Positions 16,528 to 25,242 of a DNA stretch of 64,000 bases are shown here, in pieces. Position numbers and translations under genes: made by a program. The notes under the pieces are model-generated. The model was not told the DNA's origin, did no database searches, and was given only the letters and a program-made list of their open reading frames with translations. This stretch comes from Candidatus Tokpelaia hoelldoblerii (GTDB lineage Bacteria > Pseudomonadota > Alphaproteobacteria > Rhizobiales > Rhizobiaceae), in assembly GCA_002005325.1 (NCBI GenBank), contig CP017315.1:124001-188000 (forward strand). The letters are read 5' to 3'. Every line of letters begins with the position of its first letter. The stretch's first letter is position 1.

Positions 16528-16694
16528 TTTCTATGCCCGTGACGGGCAGGTTGTCTCAAATGCCTTCCCTTTTGTTTATAGCTTATAAAAATACAAAATT
16601 CTCTAAAAAATCTATAAATATTTTATAAAGCCGCCGGTTTTTTGTCCTCTGCAGACTTCACAGTTTTGGCAAACTGTTCTATAAATAATTCAGG

Positions 16695-17177
16695 ATGTCG
16701 GCGATGATGATAATGAAATTTATTGTGAAATGGTTGTTTGTTGTAGCTCTGTTTATCAGTGGCAGCCTTGCCGCACAGGCAGATTTTCGCATTTGTAATG
16801 ATACTCAGGGTACAATCGGCGTTGCTATCGGCTACCGCGCCAAACAGAACTGGATCAGCCAAGGCTGGTGGCAGATTAAACCCGCCGGATGTGAGACGCT
16901 GATTGAAGGGCGGCTGTCTTCGCGCTATTATTATATCTATGCTGAAAATGCCAGCGGGAATGCCTTGTGGAATGGTGCTGTCAAAATGTGCGGACAGGAC
17001 GCTACATTTAAAATCAACGGTGTCCGTGATTGTTATACCCGCGGTTTCAAGAAATTCGATTTTCAGGAAATTGACACCAAAAACCGGGTCAGCTGGATGG
17101 TGCGCCTGACAGAAAATGATACCTCCCCCAATCCTTCATTGGACAATTCACTTGTGACAGGAACAACAACTCCATGA
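16695..17177 (+). CDS. DUF1036 domain secreted protein
   Basis: 160 residues with an N-terminal signal peptide or hydrophobic segment (FIVKWLFVVALFISGSLAAQA) and a DUF1036 core: DFRICNDTQGTIGVAIGYR, WISQGWWQIKPAGCETL, and paired cysteines near KMCGQ and RDCYTRGF. The function of DUF1036 is unknown. The start is uncertain: AGGA at 16692 overlaps the first ATG and would fit the later ATG at 16704 better. Its TGA overlaps the pyk ATG (ATGA), so the two are translationally coupled, an arrangement I recall as common in Hyphomicrobiales. Confidence 0.82.
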   Translation: MSAMMIMKFIVKWLFVVALFISGSLAAQADFRICNDTQGTIGVAIGYRAKQNWISQGWWQIKPAGCETLIEGRLSSRYYYIYAENASGNALWNGAVKMCGQDATFKINGVRDCYTRGFKKFDFQEIDTKNRVSWMVRLTENDTSPNPSLDNSLVTGTTTP

Positions 17178-18610
17178 AACGCAACCGTAAGGTAAAAATT
17201 CTCGCAACACTCGGGCCAGCTTCTTCTGAAGAAGTGATGATTGAAAAGCTCTTTCTTGCTGGTGCCGATGTTTTCCGCATTAATATGAGCCATGCCAGCC
17301 ATGACCTTATGCGCACTCTGGTCAGGCGAATCCGTGCAGTGGAAAAACGTGTCGGCCGGTCAATCGGTATTCTGGCTGATTTGCAGGGGCCGAAATTGCG
17401 GGTCGGCACGTTTGCCGGCGGCAAGGTGGAACTGAAAGCGGGGCAGAAATTCACGCTTGATAACAAGGAAGCGGCCGGTAATGAAAAGCGCGTTTATCTG
17501 CCGCATCCTGAAATCCTTGAAGCGGTCAAACCCGGTGAGCGGCTGCTGATTGATGATGGCCGGCTGGAGCTTGTCTGTGAAAAAAGCGATGGCCACAGCC
17601 TGACCTGCCGCGTTGTCGCCGGCACCCATATTTCCGACCGCAAGGGCGTGAGCCTGCCTGACACCACACTGGGTGTCAGCGCGCTGACGGAAAAAGACCA
17701 TAAAGACCTGCGCGCGGTGCTGAAGGAAGAGATCGACTGGCTGGCGCTGTCTTTTATCCAGCGGCCGGAAGATGTGACCGAGGTGCGCAAAATTGCCGGT
17801 GACCGTGTCGGCATTCTATCAAAGATTGAAAAACCGCAAGCCGTACAGCGGCTGGAAGAAATTGTCGCGGTGTCTGATGCGCTGATGGTGGCGCGCGGTG
17901 ATCTGGGGGTTGAAATGCCGCTGGAAAGTGTGCCGGGCGCGCAGATTGAAATTATCAAGGCTTGCCGGCGAATGGGCAAGCCGGTGGTTGTCGCCACGCA
18001 GATGCTCGAATCCATGATCAGCGCGCCGGTGCCGACACGCGCGGAAGTTTCGGATGTGGCGACGGCGGTGATGGAAGGTACGGATGCGATCATGCTTTCA
18101 GCCGAATCAGCCGCCGGCCAGTATCCGGTTGAAGCGGTGCAGACCATGGATAAAATCGCCTGCAAGATTGAGCGTGATTCCAATTATCCGGCCATGATCA
18201 GCGCCCAGCATCCATTGCCTGAAGCCACCGGTTCAGATGCTATTTCGCTGGCGGCCCGTCATATCGCCGAGACGCTTAACCTGTCGGCGATTATCGCCTA
18301 TACCAGCACTGGAACAACCGGCATCCGCGCTTCGCGCGAGCGCCCGCAAACACCGATTATCGTGCTGTCGCCGGTGCTGGAGACTGTGCGGCGGCTGGCG
18401 CTGGTGTGGGGGGTGCATTGCGTGGTGACTGATGATTCCACCAGTCTGGATGATATGGTTGACGGCGCTTGCGCTGTGGCCTGTGCGGAAGGTTTTGCCG
18501 CGCCGGGCAAGCGGGTGATTATTACTGCCGGTGTGCCGTTTGGCCGCCCGGGCAGCACCAATATGCTGCGTATCGCCTATATCAGCGAAGACGGTAAAAA
18601 AGGCGTTTGA
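17174..18610 (+). CDS. pyk: Pyruvate kinase
   Basis: 478 residues, normal length. It converts phosphoenolpyruvate and ADP to pyruvate and ATP. It opens with the barrel motif RNRKVKILATLGPAS and FRINMSHASHD, has the catalytic region SKIEKPQAVQRLEEIV and the signature VMVARGDLGVEMP (here LMVARGDLGVEM), followed by KPVVVATQMLESM. The C-terminal allosteric domain includes IAYTSTGTTG and GRPGSTNMLRI. Its start overlaps the DUF1036 stop by 4 bases. It opposes pckA, encoded 7 kb away, in flux direction at the PEP node. Confidence 0.97.
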   Translation: MKRNRKVKILATLGPASSEEVMIEKLFLAGADVFRINMSHASHDLMRTLVRRIRAVEKRVGRSIGILADLQGPKLRVGTFAGGKVELKAGQKFTLDNKEAAGNEKRVYLPHPEILEAVKPGERLLIDDGRLELVCEKSDGHSLTCRVVAGTHISDRKGVSLPDTTLGVSALTEKDHKDLRAVLKEEIDWLALSFIQRPEDVTEVRKIAGDRVGILSKIEKPQAVQRLEEIVAVSDALMVARGDLGVEMPLESVPGAQIEIIKACRRMGKPVVVATQMLESMISAPVPTRAEVSDVATAVMEGTDAIMLSAESAAGQYPVEAVQTMDKIACKIERDSNYPAMISAQHPLPEATGSDAISLAARHIAETLNLSAIIAYTSTGTTGIRASRERPQTPIIVLSPVLETVRRLALVWGVHCVVTDDSTSLDDMVDGACAVACAEGFAAPGKRVIITAGVPFGRPGSTNMLRIAYISEDGKKGV

Positions 18611-18635
18611 CACGTCCGGTTGTTATTGTGCATTT

Positions 18636-18661
18636 CAGGGCGGCAAATGCCGCCCTGTTTA
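18636..18661 (+). terminator. Intrinsic terminator after pyk
   Basis: A 10-bp GC-rich stem, CAGGGCGGCA (18636-18645) with TGCCGCCCTG (18648-18657), has almost no loop in its maximal form and is followed by TTTAAAAG. Confidence 0.8.
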
Positions 18662-18702
18662 AAAGAACAACAGGCGTAAACTGTTTTGGTGCTGACCTGC
18701 TG

Positions 18703-18744
18703 TAATAAAAAATTCCCCGCTTCGGTAAAATTCCGAAACGGGGA
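18703..18744 (-). terminator. Intrinsic terminator after betA
   Basis: The stem TTCCCCG-x-TTCGG (18713-18725) pairs with CCGAA-x-CGGGGAA (18732-18744). Read on the minus strand it is followed by TTTTTTATTA, a good U-tract, and it lies 20 bases beyond the betA stop. Confidence 0.85.
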
Positions 18745-18764
18745 ACAGATTCCTGTTGGCAGAA

Positions 18765-20453
18765 TTATGCTTTTCTTTGTGGTTTCCCACGGGTTGGCGT
18801 ACCATTCGCCACATGATAGTCAGCCGTTGCTTTTGCCAGCGGTTCGTGTCCGCGAATAACATCGGCGAGTTTTTCCGCGATCATGATGGTGGGCGCATTG
18901 AGGTTGCCGGTGGTGATACGCGGCATGATGGACGCGTCAATAATACGCAAGCCTTCCAGGCCATGCACCTTGCCGTCACGGTCAACCACTGCCATATCGT
19001 GATAACCCATGGCATTGCTGCAGGACGGGTGATAGGCGGTTTCCGCCCGCTCACGGACAAATGCGTCCAGTTCACTGTCGGACTGCAGGTCAGACGTCGG
19101 TGAAATTTCCCCGCCGCGATATTCATCAAGCGCCGGCTGGTTGAAGATTTCACGAGTGATGCGGATGGCGGCGCGAAACTCCCGCCAGTCATCCTCCTGC
19201 TGCATATAGTTGAACAGAATGCTCGGATGGTCATTCGGGTTGCGGCTTTTCAACTGCACGCGGCCACGGCTCATCGAGCGCATCGAACCGACATGGGCCT
19301 GGAAACTGTGCACCTTGATCGGGTTGGTGCCGTTATAATTCACGGCAACCGGCAGGAAGTGGTACTGAATGTTCGGCCAGTCAAAATCTTCATGCGTGCG
19401 GATGAAACCGCCTGCCTCGAAGTGGTTGGATGCGCCGACACCTGTGCCAAGAAACAGCCATTCCGCCCCGACAAACGGTTTGCGGTAAAAATGGGCGTAA
19501 GGGGCAAGGGACACCGGCTTTTTGCACAGATACTGCATATACATTTCCAGATGGTCCTGCAAATTGGCGCCGACACCGGGAATATCGGCAACCACCGGGA
19601 TGTCCATGCTTTTCAGGAAATCAGAAGCGCCGACACCCGATCGCTGCAGAATCTGCGGCGAGGCGACCGCGCCGCCGCACAACAGCACTTCACGGCTGGC
19701 ATGGGCCTCATGCACATCCGGGCCCTGCAGCCAGCGCACACCGATGGCGCGTTTTCCGTCAAACAGGATCTGGTCGGTGACAGCATGGGTGACAACCGTC
19801 AATGTTTCGCGCTGGCGGGCGGTATCAAGATAACCGCGCGAGGTGCTGCAGCGGCGGCCGAAGGATGTGGTTGTGCGATCCATCGGGCCAAAGCCTTCCT
19901 GGCTATAGCCGTTGAGGTCATCAGTGCGGTTATAACCGGCCTGCACACCGGCTTCAACCATGGCGTGGAACAGCACGTTATTGTCGTTTTTCGGTGTTGT
20001 CACATGCAGCGGGCCGCTGTCGCCATGGTAGTCATTGCCGCCAATGTCACGGGTTTCAGCTTTTTTGAAATAGGGCAGGCAGTCGAGATAGCTCCAGTTT
20101 TCCAGCCCTTTCATTTTTGCCCAGCCATCATAGTCAAGCGCGTTGCCGCGGATGTAACACATGCCATTGATGAGCGAGGAACCGCCCAGGCCCTTGCCGC
20201 GGCCGCAATCCATGCGGCGGTTGTTCATAAATGGTTCGGGGTCGGTCTTGTAGGCATAGTTATAGCGTGTACCCTGCAGCGGCATGGAAAGCGCTGCCGG
20301 CATCTGTGTGCGGAAGTCAAGGCGGTAATCAGGGCCGCCCGCTTCCAGCAGCAGAACGGTGACACCGGCATCTTCCGTCAGCCGTGTGGCCAGCACGCTG
20401 CCGGCAGAACCGGCGCCGATAATGATATAGTCATATTCTTTTTTATTTGTCAT
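18765..20453 (-). CDS. betA: Choline dehydrogenase
   Basis: 562 residues, GMC oxidoreductase family. It carries the FAD-binding Rossmann start YDYIIIGAGSAGSVLATRL, the GMC signature in GRGKGLGGSSLINGMCYIRG, and the C-terminal catalytic histidine region AYHPSCSNAMG and ITTGNLNAPTIMIAEK. BetA oxidises choline to betaine aldehyde at the inner membrane, feeding electrons to the respiratory chain. It is the last gene of betI-betB-betA, 130 bases after betB, with a hairpin in that gap. A strong AAGGAGG-type ribosome site (complement of CCTCCTT at 20461) precedes the start. It ends in the terminator at 18703-18744. Confidence 0.95.
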   Translation of the reverse strand: MTNKKEYDYIIIGAGSAGSVLATRLTEDAGVTVLLLEAGGPDYRLDFRTQMPAALSMPLQGTRYNYAYKTDPEPFMNNRRMDCGRGKGLGGSSLINGMCYIRGNALDYDGWAKMKGLENWSYLDCLPYFKKAETRDIGGNDYHGDSGPLHVTTPKNDNNVLFHAMVEAGVQAGYNRTDDLNGYSQEGFGPMDRTTTSFGRRCSTSRGYLDTARQRETLTVVTHAVTDQILFDGKRAIGVRWLQGPDVHEAHASREVLLCGGAVASPQILQRSGVGASDFLKSMDIPVVADIPGVGANLQDHLEMYMQYLCKKPVSLAPYAHFYRKPFVGAEWLFLGTGVGASNHFEAGGFIRTHEDFDWPNIQYHFLPVAVNYNGTNPIKVHSFQAHVGSMRSMSRGRVQLKSRNPNDHPSILFNYMQQEDDWREFRAAIRITREIFNQPALDEYRGGEISPTSDLQSDSELDAFVRERAETAYHPSCSNAMGYHDMAVVDRDGKVHGLEGLRIIDASIMPRITTGNLNAPTIMIAEKLADVIRGHEPLAKATADYHVANGTPTRGKPQRKA

Positions 20454-20525
20454 TTTATATCCTCCTTGAAGGGGGTGGGTCCAAAAGTGCCTCCCCGTGC
20501 TTTTGAACCATGGTTTTCCTTTTCA

Positions 20526-20561
20526 CAGTTTCCCGAAAAGTTGCAGGCTTTTGGGAAACTG
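20526..20561 (-). repeat. Palindromic hairpin between betB and betA
   Basis: CAGTTTCCCGAAAAG pairs with CTTTTGGGAAACTG with one bulged base. The core CCCGAAAAGTTGCAGGC (20532-20548) is identical over 17 bases to 16194-16210, 4.3 kb away, where the flanking arms differ. This looks like a dispersed palindromic unit rather than two unrelated terminators. In the bet operon it could lower betA expression or stabilise the upstream message. Confidence 0.7.
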
Positions 20562-20583
20562 CGGTTGTTTTTCGTTTTACAAG

Positions 20584-22056
20584 TCAAAAGACCGAGGCAA
20601 AATCGCCAAGTTCAATCTGGATTGATTTGATCTGCGTGTAATGGGCCAGTGTCGCCAAGCCGTTCTCACGTCCGATACCGGATTGCTTATAGCCGCCGAC
20701 CGGCATGGGGGCAGGTGATTCACCCCAGGTGTTGATCCAGCAGATACCGGCCTGCAGTTGATGAATCACGGAATGGGCAAGCGATACGTCTTTGGTGACA
20801 ACACCTGCCGCCAGGCCAAACGTCGTGTCATTGGCACGGCTGATGGCTTCATCAATGGTTTTGTAATAAAGAACGCTCATGACCGGCCCGAAGATTTCCT
20901 CACGCACGATTGTGTGGCTGTCCTTGCAATCGGTGAAGATGGTCGGCTGCACATAAGCCCCTTTGGCGAAGGCGCCGGAGGTTTCACGCCCGCCGCCGCA
21001 CAGGAGCCGCGCGCCTTCGGATTTGCCAAGCTCGATATAACGCAGCACGCTTTCCATATGTTCAAAGCTGACCATCGGGCCGAAATTGGTTTTCGGCTTT
21101 AGCGGATCACCCATGTGAATATGCCTGACGCGCTCCAGCAGCCCGGCTTCAAAATCCTTCTTCATGGTTTCAGGGACAAAAACCCGCGTGCCATTGGTGC
21201 AGACCTGGCCGGAGCTGTAGAAATTGGCCATCATCGCCACATCAACAGCGCGCTTTATGTCGGCATCCGGCAGGATAAGCAGCGGTGATTTGCCGCCAAG
21301 TTCCATGGTGACATCTTTCAATGAAGAAGCGGCGGCATTGGCCATAACCTTCTTGCCTGAGCTGACCCCGCCGGTAAAGGAAATCTTGGCAATGCGCGGA
21401 TGGTCTGTCAGCGCCTGTCCGACGAGTCTGCCCGGCCCCTGTACAACGTTGAACACGCCATCCGGCAAACCGGCCTCCGTGAAAATCTGCGCCAGAATCA
21501 GCGCTGTCAGCGGTGTTGTTTCACTGGGCTTGAAAATCATCGCATTGCCGGCGGCCAGTGCCGGGGCGGCTTTCCACATGGCGATCTGGACAGGGTAGTT
21601 CCATGCGCCGATACCGGCGACAACGCCGAGCGGCTCGCGGCGGGTGTAGAAAAAGCTGCTGTCGCGCAAAGGGTATTGTTCGCCCTCAATCGCCACAGCA
21701 AGGCCGGCATAATATTCGATGACATCGGCGCCGGTGACAATATCAACCGCTGTGGTTTCTGACAGGGATTTGCCGGTATCATGGGTTTCAACCAGCGCGA
21801 TTTCATCATTGCGTTCACGTAAAATGGCAACGGCGCGGTTTAAAATGCGCGAGCGTTCGACACCGATCATGGAGGCCCAGATCTTCTGGCCTTTTTCAGC
21901 GCTTTTAACTGCGCGCTCCACATCTTCCTCCGAGGCGATCTGCACTTCCGCCAGAACCTCGCCATTGGCCGGGTTGACGGTTTTAAATGTCTTGCCGCTG
22001 GTCGCGTCGACAAAGCGGCCGCCGATATAGAGTTTTTGCAAGGGGTAAACTGTCAT
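20584..22056 (-). CDS. betB: Betaine aldehyde dehydrogenase
   Basis: 490 residues, ALDH superfamily. It has AGIGAWNYPVQIAMWKAAPALA, FTGGVSSGKKV, the glutamate motif MELGGKSPL and the cysteine motif YSSGQVCTNGTRVFV. The segment EEIFGPVMSVL and the NTWGESPAPMPVGGYKQSG tail match BetB closely. It oxidises betaine aldehyde to glycine betaine with NAD(P). Its start has an AAGGATAAA ribosome site and lies 8 bases after the betI stop, so it is co-transcribed with betI and betA. Confidence 0.96.
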   Translation of the reverse strand: MTVYPLQKLYIGGRFVDATSGKTFKTVNPANGEVLAEVQIASEEDVERAVKSAEKGQKIWASMIGVERSRILNRAVAILRERNDEIALVETHDTGKSLSETTAVDIVTGADVIEYYAGLAVAIEGEQYPLRDSSFFYTRREPLGVVAGIGAWNYPVQIAMWKAAPALAAGNAMIFKPSETTPLTALILAQIFTEAGLPDGVFNVVQGPGRLVGQALTDHPRIAKISFTGGVSSGKKVMANAAASSLKDVTMELGGKSPLLILPDADIKRAVDVAMMANFYSSGQVCTNGTRVFVPETMKKDFEAGLLERVRHIHMGDPLKPKTNFGPMVSFEHMESVLRYIELGKSEGARLLCGGGRETSGAFAKGAYVQPTIFTDCKDSHTIVREEIFGPVMSVLYYKTIDEAISRANDTTFGLAAGVVTKDVSLAHSVIHQLQAGICWINTWGESPAPMPVGGYKQSGIGRENGLATLAHYTQIKSIQIELGDFASVF

Positions 22057-22064
22057 TCTTTCTT

Positions 22065-22679
22065 TTATCCTTTATGTGAGAGGGAAGGCGCGTTTTGCGC
22101 CAGAAACAAATCAAGATAGCTGTGCGCCAGACGGCGCGCCTCTTCAAAGCGCGTTTCATCGGCAAGCGCCAGATGCAGCCACAGGCCGTCAATCAGGGAA
22201 GCCAGTACACGGGCGGCGTTCTGTGCCTGGTTTTTAGGCGCAAGCTTGCCGAACTGGCTGTGGAGCGATGAAAACAACACATGATTATTGACCCTTTGCA
22301 GCCGCTTCAGTTCGGGGTCGTAAAGGCTTGCCACCCAGAAATTCAGCCATGTTCTGATAATGGCGCGATGATTCTGGCTTGTATGGAAATTGCTGTCAAT
22401 AATGACGCGGATCTGGGCGACAGGGTCACCGGGGTCAGCCTGTTTTTTCAAGGCTTCTGTGCCGCTTTTCAGATCAGCCATGATTTTACGGATGGTTGCG
22501 TAAAGCAGGCTTTTCTTGTCGCCGAAATAATGCGCAACAAGCCCTGCCGAAATGTCCAGGACACCGGCAATCTGGCTGAGCGAGGCATCCGCCAGCCCAA
22601 CCTTGTCGATGATCTCGCAGGTTGCTGAAACGAATTGTTCGCGCCGTTCAGGGGCAATCTCTTTGCGCGGTTTTTTCAT
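22065..22679 (-). CDS. betI: TetR-type choline-responsive repressor BetI
   Basis: 204 residues. The N-terminal helix-turn-helix region (SLSQIAGVLDISAGLVAHYFG, residues 38-58) is nearly diagnostic of BetI, followed by DKKSLLYATIRK and the effector domain with RTWLNFWVASLYDPEL. BetI represses the bet genes and releases DNA when choline is present. It is the first gene of betIBA, so it is autoregulated. A GGAGA ribosome site precedes the ATG. A BetI-like operator lies 182 bases upstream, between it and divergent betT. Confidence 0.93.
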   Translation of the reverse strand: MKKPRKEIAPERREQFVSATCEIIDKVGLADASLSQIAGVLDISAGLVAHYFGDKKSLLYATIRKIMADLKSGTEALKKQADPGDPVAQIRVIIDSNFHTSQNHRAIIRTWLNFWVASLYDPELKRLQRVNNHVLFSSLHSQFGKLAPKNQAQNAARVLASLIDGLWLHLALADETRFEEARRLAHSYLDLFLAQNAPSLSHKG

Positions 22680-22860
22680 AGTCTCCAGTCACTGTTCCGG
22701 TTTATGATCGGTATAAAGCCCCACCTTCCGTCTGTTCCTGCCGCCTTGTCTTTCTGTCTGCTGAAGCAGAGCAGGCGGCAAGCTGTTGCAGGGAAAGCGC
22801 TTCCTGTACCGAAACGGGCAGAATAACCGTTTTTACTCTCATTTGACCAAACACATTTAA

Positions 22861-22880
22861 TTGATTATACATTCAATCAA
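22861..22880. promoter_or_regulatory. Probable BetI operator in the betI-betT intergenic region
   Basis: The 413 bases between betI and betT hold no gene. TTGATTATACATTCAATCAA at 22861-22880 is an interrupted inverted repeat (TTGATT...AATCAA) that agrees with the TTGATT-x-x-ACGTTCAATCAA form I recall for BetI sites. It sits about midway between the two divergent genes and could control both. The rest of the gap has no other clear motif apart from a good GGGGAGGAAA ribosome site for betT. Confidence 0.65.
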
Positions 22881-23092
22881 TAAAAAAGTACACAAGGCAA
22901 TTGTGATTTCGCGCTGGATTTGTTTTTAAGAATTTAAGGGCTGTGCTATGAGGGGACGGATACATGGTGCGGTTGCGGATGGCTAATTTTCTTACACAGC
23001 CTATCTGGAAGCTGGTAACCCGGCTTTTCTGCGGGATGACAGTAAAATGCATATGAAATTGATGATAACCGGAATTGCGGGGAGGAAACTGA

Positions 23093-24637
23093 ATGCCTGC
23101 ACAACACCTTAAAGATGGTCAACACCGTCATGCGCCGTTGCAGCTGAACAGATTTGTTTTCATCAGTTCGGCTGTCAGCATTGTCGTCTTTGCTCTTTTA
23201 ACAATCATCTTTCCTGCCGAGATCGGCTTTTTTCTTGACTGGTCGCAAAACCTGATCGCCAGTATGCTGAGCTGGTATTATATGCTGCTTGTTGTCGCTT
23301 CTATGGGGGTGGTGCTGTGGCTGTGTTTTTCCCGCTATGGCCATATCAAACTCGGGCAAGAGGGGGAAAAGCCTGAATTCAGCTATATCGCATGGGTGAC
23401 AATGCTGTTTTCCGCCGGTATCGGTATTGCGGTTGTTTATTTTGGCGCTTATGAACCGCTTGATCACTATCTGAATCCGCCAGCAGGAGCGGGGGGGACG
23501 GCGCAGGCGGCGCAGCAGGCCATGGTGATCACATTTTTGCACTGGGGGCTGCATGGATGGGCGCTTTATGCGCTGGGCGCCACGGTGCTGGCCTATTATG
23601 CCTATGTGGAAAAACGTCCCCTTGCCCTGCGCACGGCGCTTTATCCGATTTTCGGCAAAAAACTCACCAATGGCCTGCTTGGCGATATGGTTGACGGTTT
23701 CGGCATTCTGGCAACTGTGATCGCCATGGTGACCAATCTGGGTATCGGCGCCATGCTGGTCTATGCCGGTCTGGTTAATTTCTGGGGGCTGCCGGAAGAT
23801 TTCACTATTTTTATCACCCTTATCATTGTGATGATGGGGGTTGCGACTATTGTTGCTGTTATCGGCATTGAAAAGGGTATTGCCCTGCTGTCCAAGTTCA
23901 ACCTTCTGCTGTTGTGCCTGTTGCTGGTTTTTGTGTTTCTGGCCGGCCCGACCTTTGTCATTCTTGACGGCATTGTGCAGAACACTGGCGATTATCTGAG
24001 CAGCTTTGTCAAAATGAGCTTCAACCTTTATATTTTTGAAGGGGACAGGGCGGTTAAATGGCGCGGTATATGGACGGTGTTTTACTGGGCATGGTGGATT
24101 GCCTGGGCACCATTTGTTTCCATGTTTATCGCGCGTATTTCCAAAGGCCGCACGATTCGTGAACTGGTGAGCGGCGTGCTGCTCATCCCGCTGGGTTTTA
24201 CGCTTTTGTGGCTGGCTGTGTTTGGCAATGCCGCGCTGCATATGGTGTTTGTCGAAGGCGCAAAAGAACTGGGGGCCGCTGTTGTCGCTGACCCGCAAAT
24301 GGCGATTTATCATTTTCTGCAACAATTGCCCTGGTCGAAGATCACCATCTTCCTGGCGATTGTTATCAGCTTTGTGCTGTTCCTCGCTCCTGTTGATTCC
24401 GGCAGCCTGATGATTTCCAATCTGGCATTGCGCACGGACGATCCAGATGTCGAATCGCCGATATGGATGCGTATCTTCTGGTGTGTGGTGACAACGGCTG
24501 TCACTGTCGGGCTGTTTTTTTCCGATAACTTTATGGCGATTCAACAGGCGGTGGTATTGTGTGGCCTGCCGTTTTCGCTGGTGATTGTCGTCTATATGAT
24601 AAGCCTGATCAAAAGCCTGCGGCAACGCCCTGATTAA
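23093..24637 (+). CDS. betT: BCCT family choline/betaine transporter
   Basis: 514 residues with about 12 membrane helices. The BCCT fingerprint is present: the WGLHGWALYALGATVLAYYAY segment (around residue 150) and the tryptophan-rich WAWWIAWAPFVSMFIARIS (around 328), followed by KGRTIRELVSGVL. BCCT carriers import choline or betaine with Na+ or H+. The cytoplasmic C-terminal tail is short, so there is no long osmosensing extension. Divergent placement from betIBA and the shared BetI-like operator make choline the likely substrate. The start follows a strong GGGGAGGAAAC ribosome site. Confidence 0.92.
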   Translation: MPAQHLKDGQHRHAPLQLNRFVFISSAVSIVVFALLTIIFPAEIGFFLDWSQNLIASMLSWYYMLLVVASMGVVLWLCFSRYGHIKLGQEGEKPEFSYIAWVTMLFSAGIGIAVVYFGAYEPLDHYLNPPAGAGGTAQAAQQAMVITFLHWGLHGWALYALGATVLAYYAYVEKRPLALRTALYPIFGKKLTNGLLGDMVDGFGILATVIAMVTNLGIGAMLVYAGLVNFWGLPEDFTIFITLIIVMMGVATIVAVIGIEKGIALLSKFNLLLLCLLLVFVFLAGPTFVILDGIVQNTGDYLSSFVKMSFNLYIFEGDRAVKWRGIWTVFYWAWWIAWAPFVSMFIARISKGRTIRELVSGVLLIPLGFTLLWLAVFGNAALHMVFVEGAKELGAAVVADPQMAIYHFLQQLPWSKITIFLAIVISFVLFLAPVDSGSLMISNLALRTDDPDVESPIWMRIFWCVVTTAVTVGLFFSDNFMAIQQAVVLCGLPFSLVIVVYMISLIKSLRQRPD

Positions 24638-24696
24638 GGCGCGCCCGTGTTTTAATCGCGGGGATGTTTCTGGCGTACCGGCCAGAGCCGGTTCTG

Positions 24697-25122
24697 TCAG
24701 TCATCCCCGCGGCTGATTTTGCCACGCAGTTTTTTCAGCATGCCATGGGTGTTTTTTTGTTGCAGGCGGCGTTCCACCGCCCGTCTTGACGGTTTTGTTT
24801 TCTTGCGCGGCGGGGGCGGCGGAATAAAGGCCTGGCGCAGAAGATCAGCAAGGCGTTGCTTTGCATCCTCTCGGTTGCGTTCCTGTGTGCGGAAGCGGTT
24901 TGCTTCGATGAGAATTTCACCTTCATGATTGGCGCGCCGTCCGGCCAGTTTTATCAGGCGGCGGGTGACATCTTCCGGCAGGTTCAGCCGGCCGGTGAAC
25001 AGGCGCAATTGCACTGCTGTCGCGACCTTGTTGACATTCTGCCCGCCCGGGCCGCTGGAACGGATAAAATGTTCCTCATAATCTTCATCATGGATGGTCA
25101 ACTGGTTATTGATAACAATCAT
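24697..25122 (-). CDS. arfB: Alternative ribosome-rescue factor ArfB (YaeJ)
   Basis: 141 residues. The release-factor-like catalytic loop RSSGPGGQNVNKVATAVQLR places the GGQ at residues 26-28. The C-terminal tail is rich in Lys/Arg (PPPPRKKTKPSRRAVERRL), which in ArfB enters the empty mRNA channel of stalled ribosomes. It hydrolyses peptidyl-tRNA on non-stop complexes. It appears monocistronic; the terminator upstream belongs to pckA. Confidence 0.93.
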   Translation of the reverse strand: MIVINNQLTIHDEDYEEHFIRSSGPGGQNVNKVATAVQLRLFTGRLNLPEDVTRRLIKLAGRRANHEGEILIEANRFRTQERNREDAKQRLADLLRQAFIPPPPPRKKTKPSRRAVERRLQQKNTHGMLKKLRGKISRGDD

Positions 25123-25190
25123 GGCGGCTTATCCGGTATGTTTTCATAAAGCTATAATGCGCTATAACAGCAAACAGTTTCGCAAAAAAG

Positions 25191-25222
25191 AAACCCGCCT
25201 ACAAAAGCAGGCGGGTTTTTTC
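25191..25222 (-). terminator. Intrinsic terminator after pckA
   Basis: AAACCCGCCT (25191-25200) pairs with AGGCGGGTTT (25209-25218). On the minus strand the stem is followed by CTTTTTTGCG, and on the plus strand by TTTTTC. It lies 21 bases beyond the pckA stop. Confidence 0.88.
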
Positions 25223-25242
25223 ATGATTTATAGTGTTGTCTG

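Noticed and set aside
19227..20630. Open frame of 467 codons antisense to betA
   Set aside because: The plus-strand product has no family features and overlaps the betA ribosome site and hairpin; betA is unmistakable.
23198..24625. Open frame of 475 codons antisense to betT
   Set aside because: The product is Gln/His/Asn-rich with no domain, as expected from reading the complement of a hydrophobic membrane protein.
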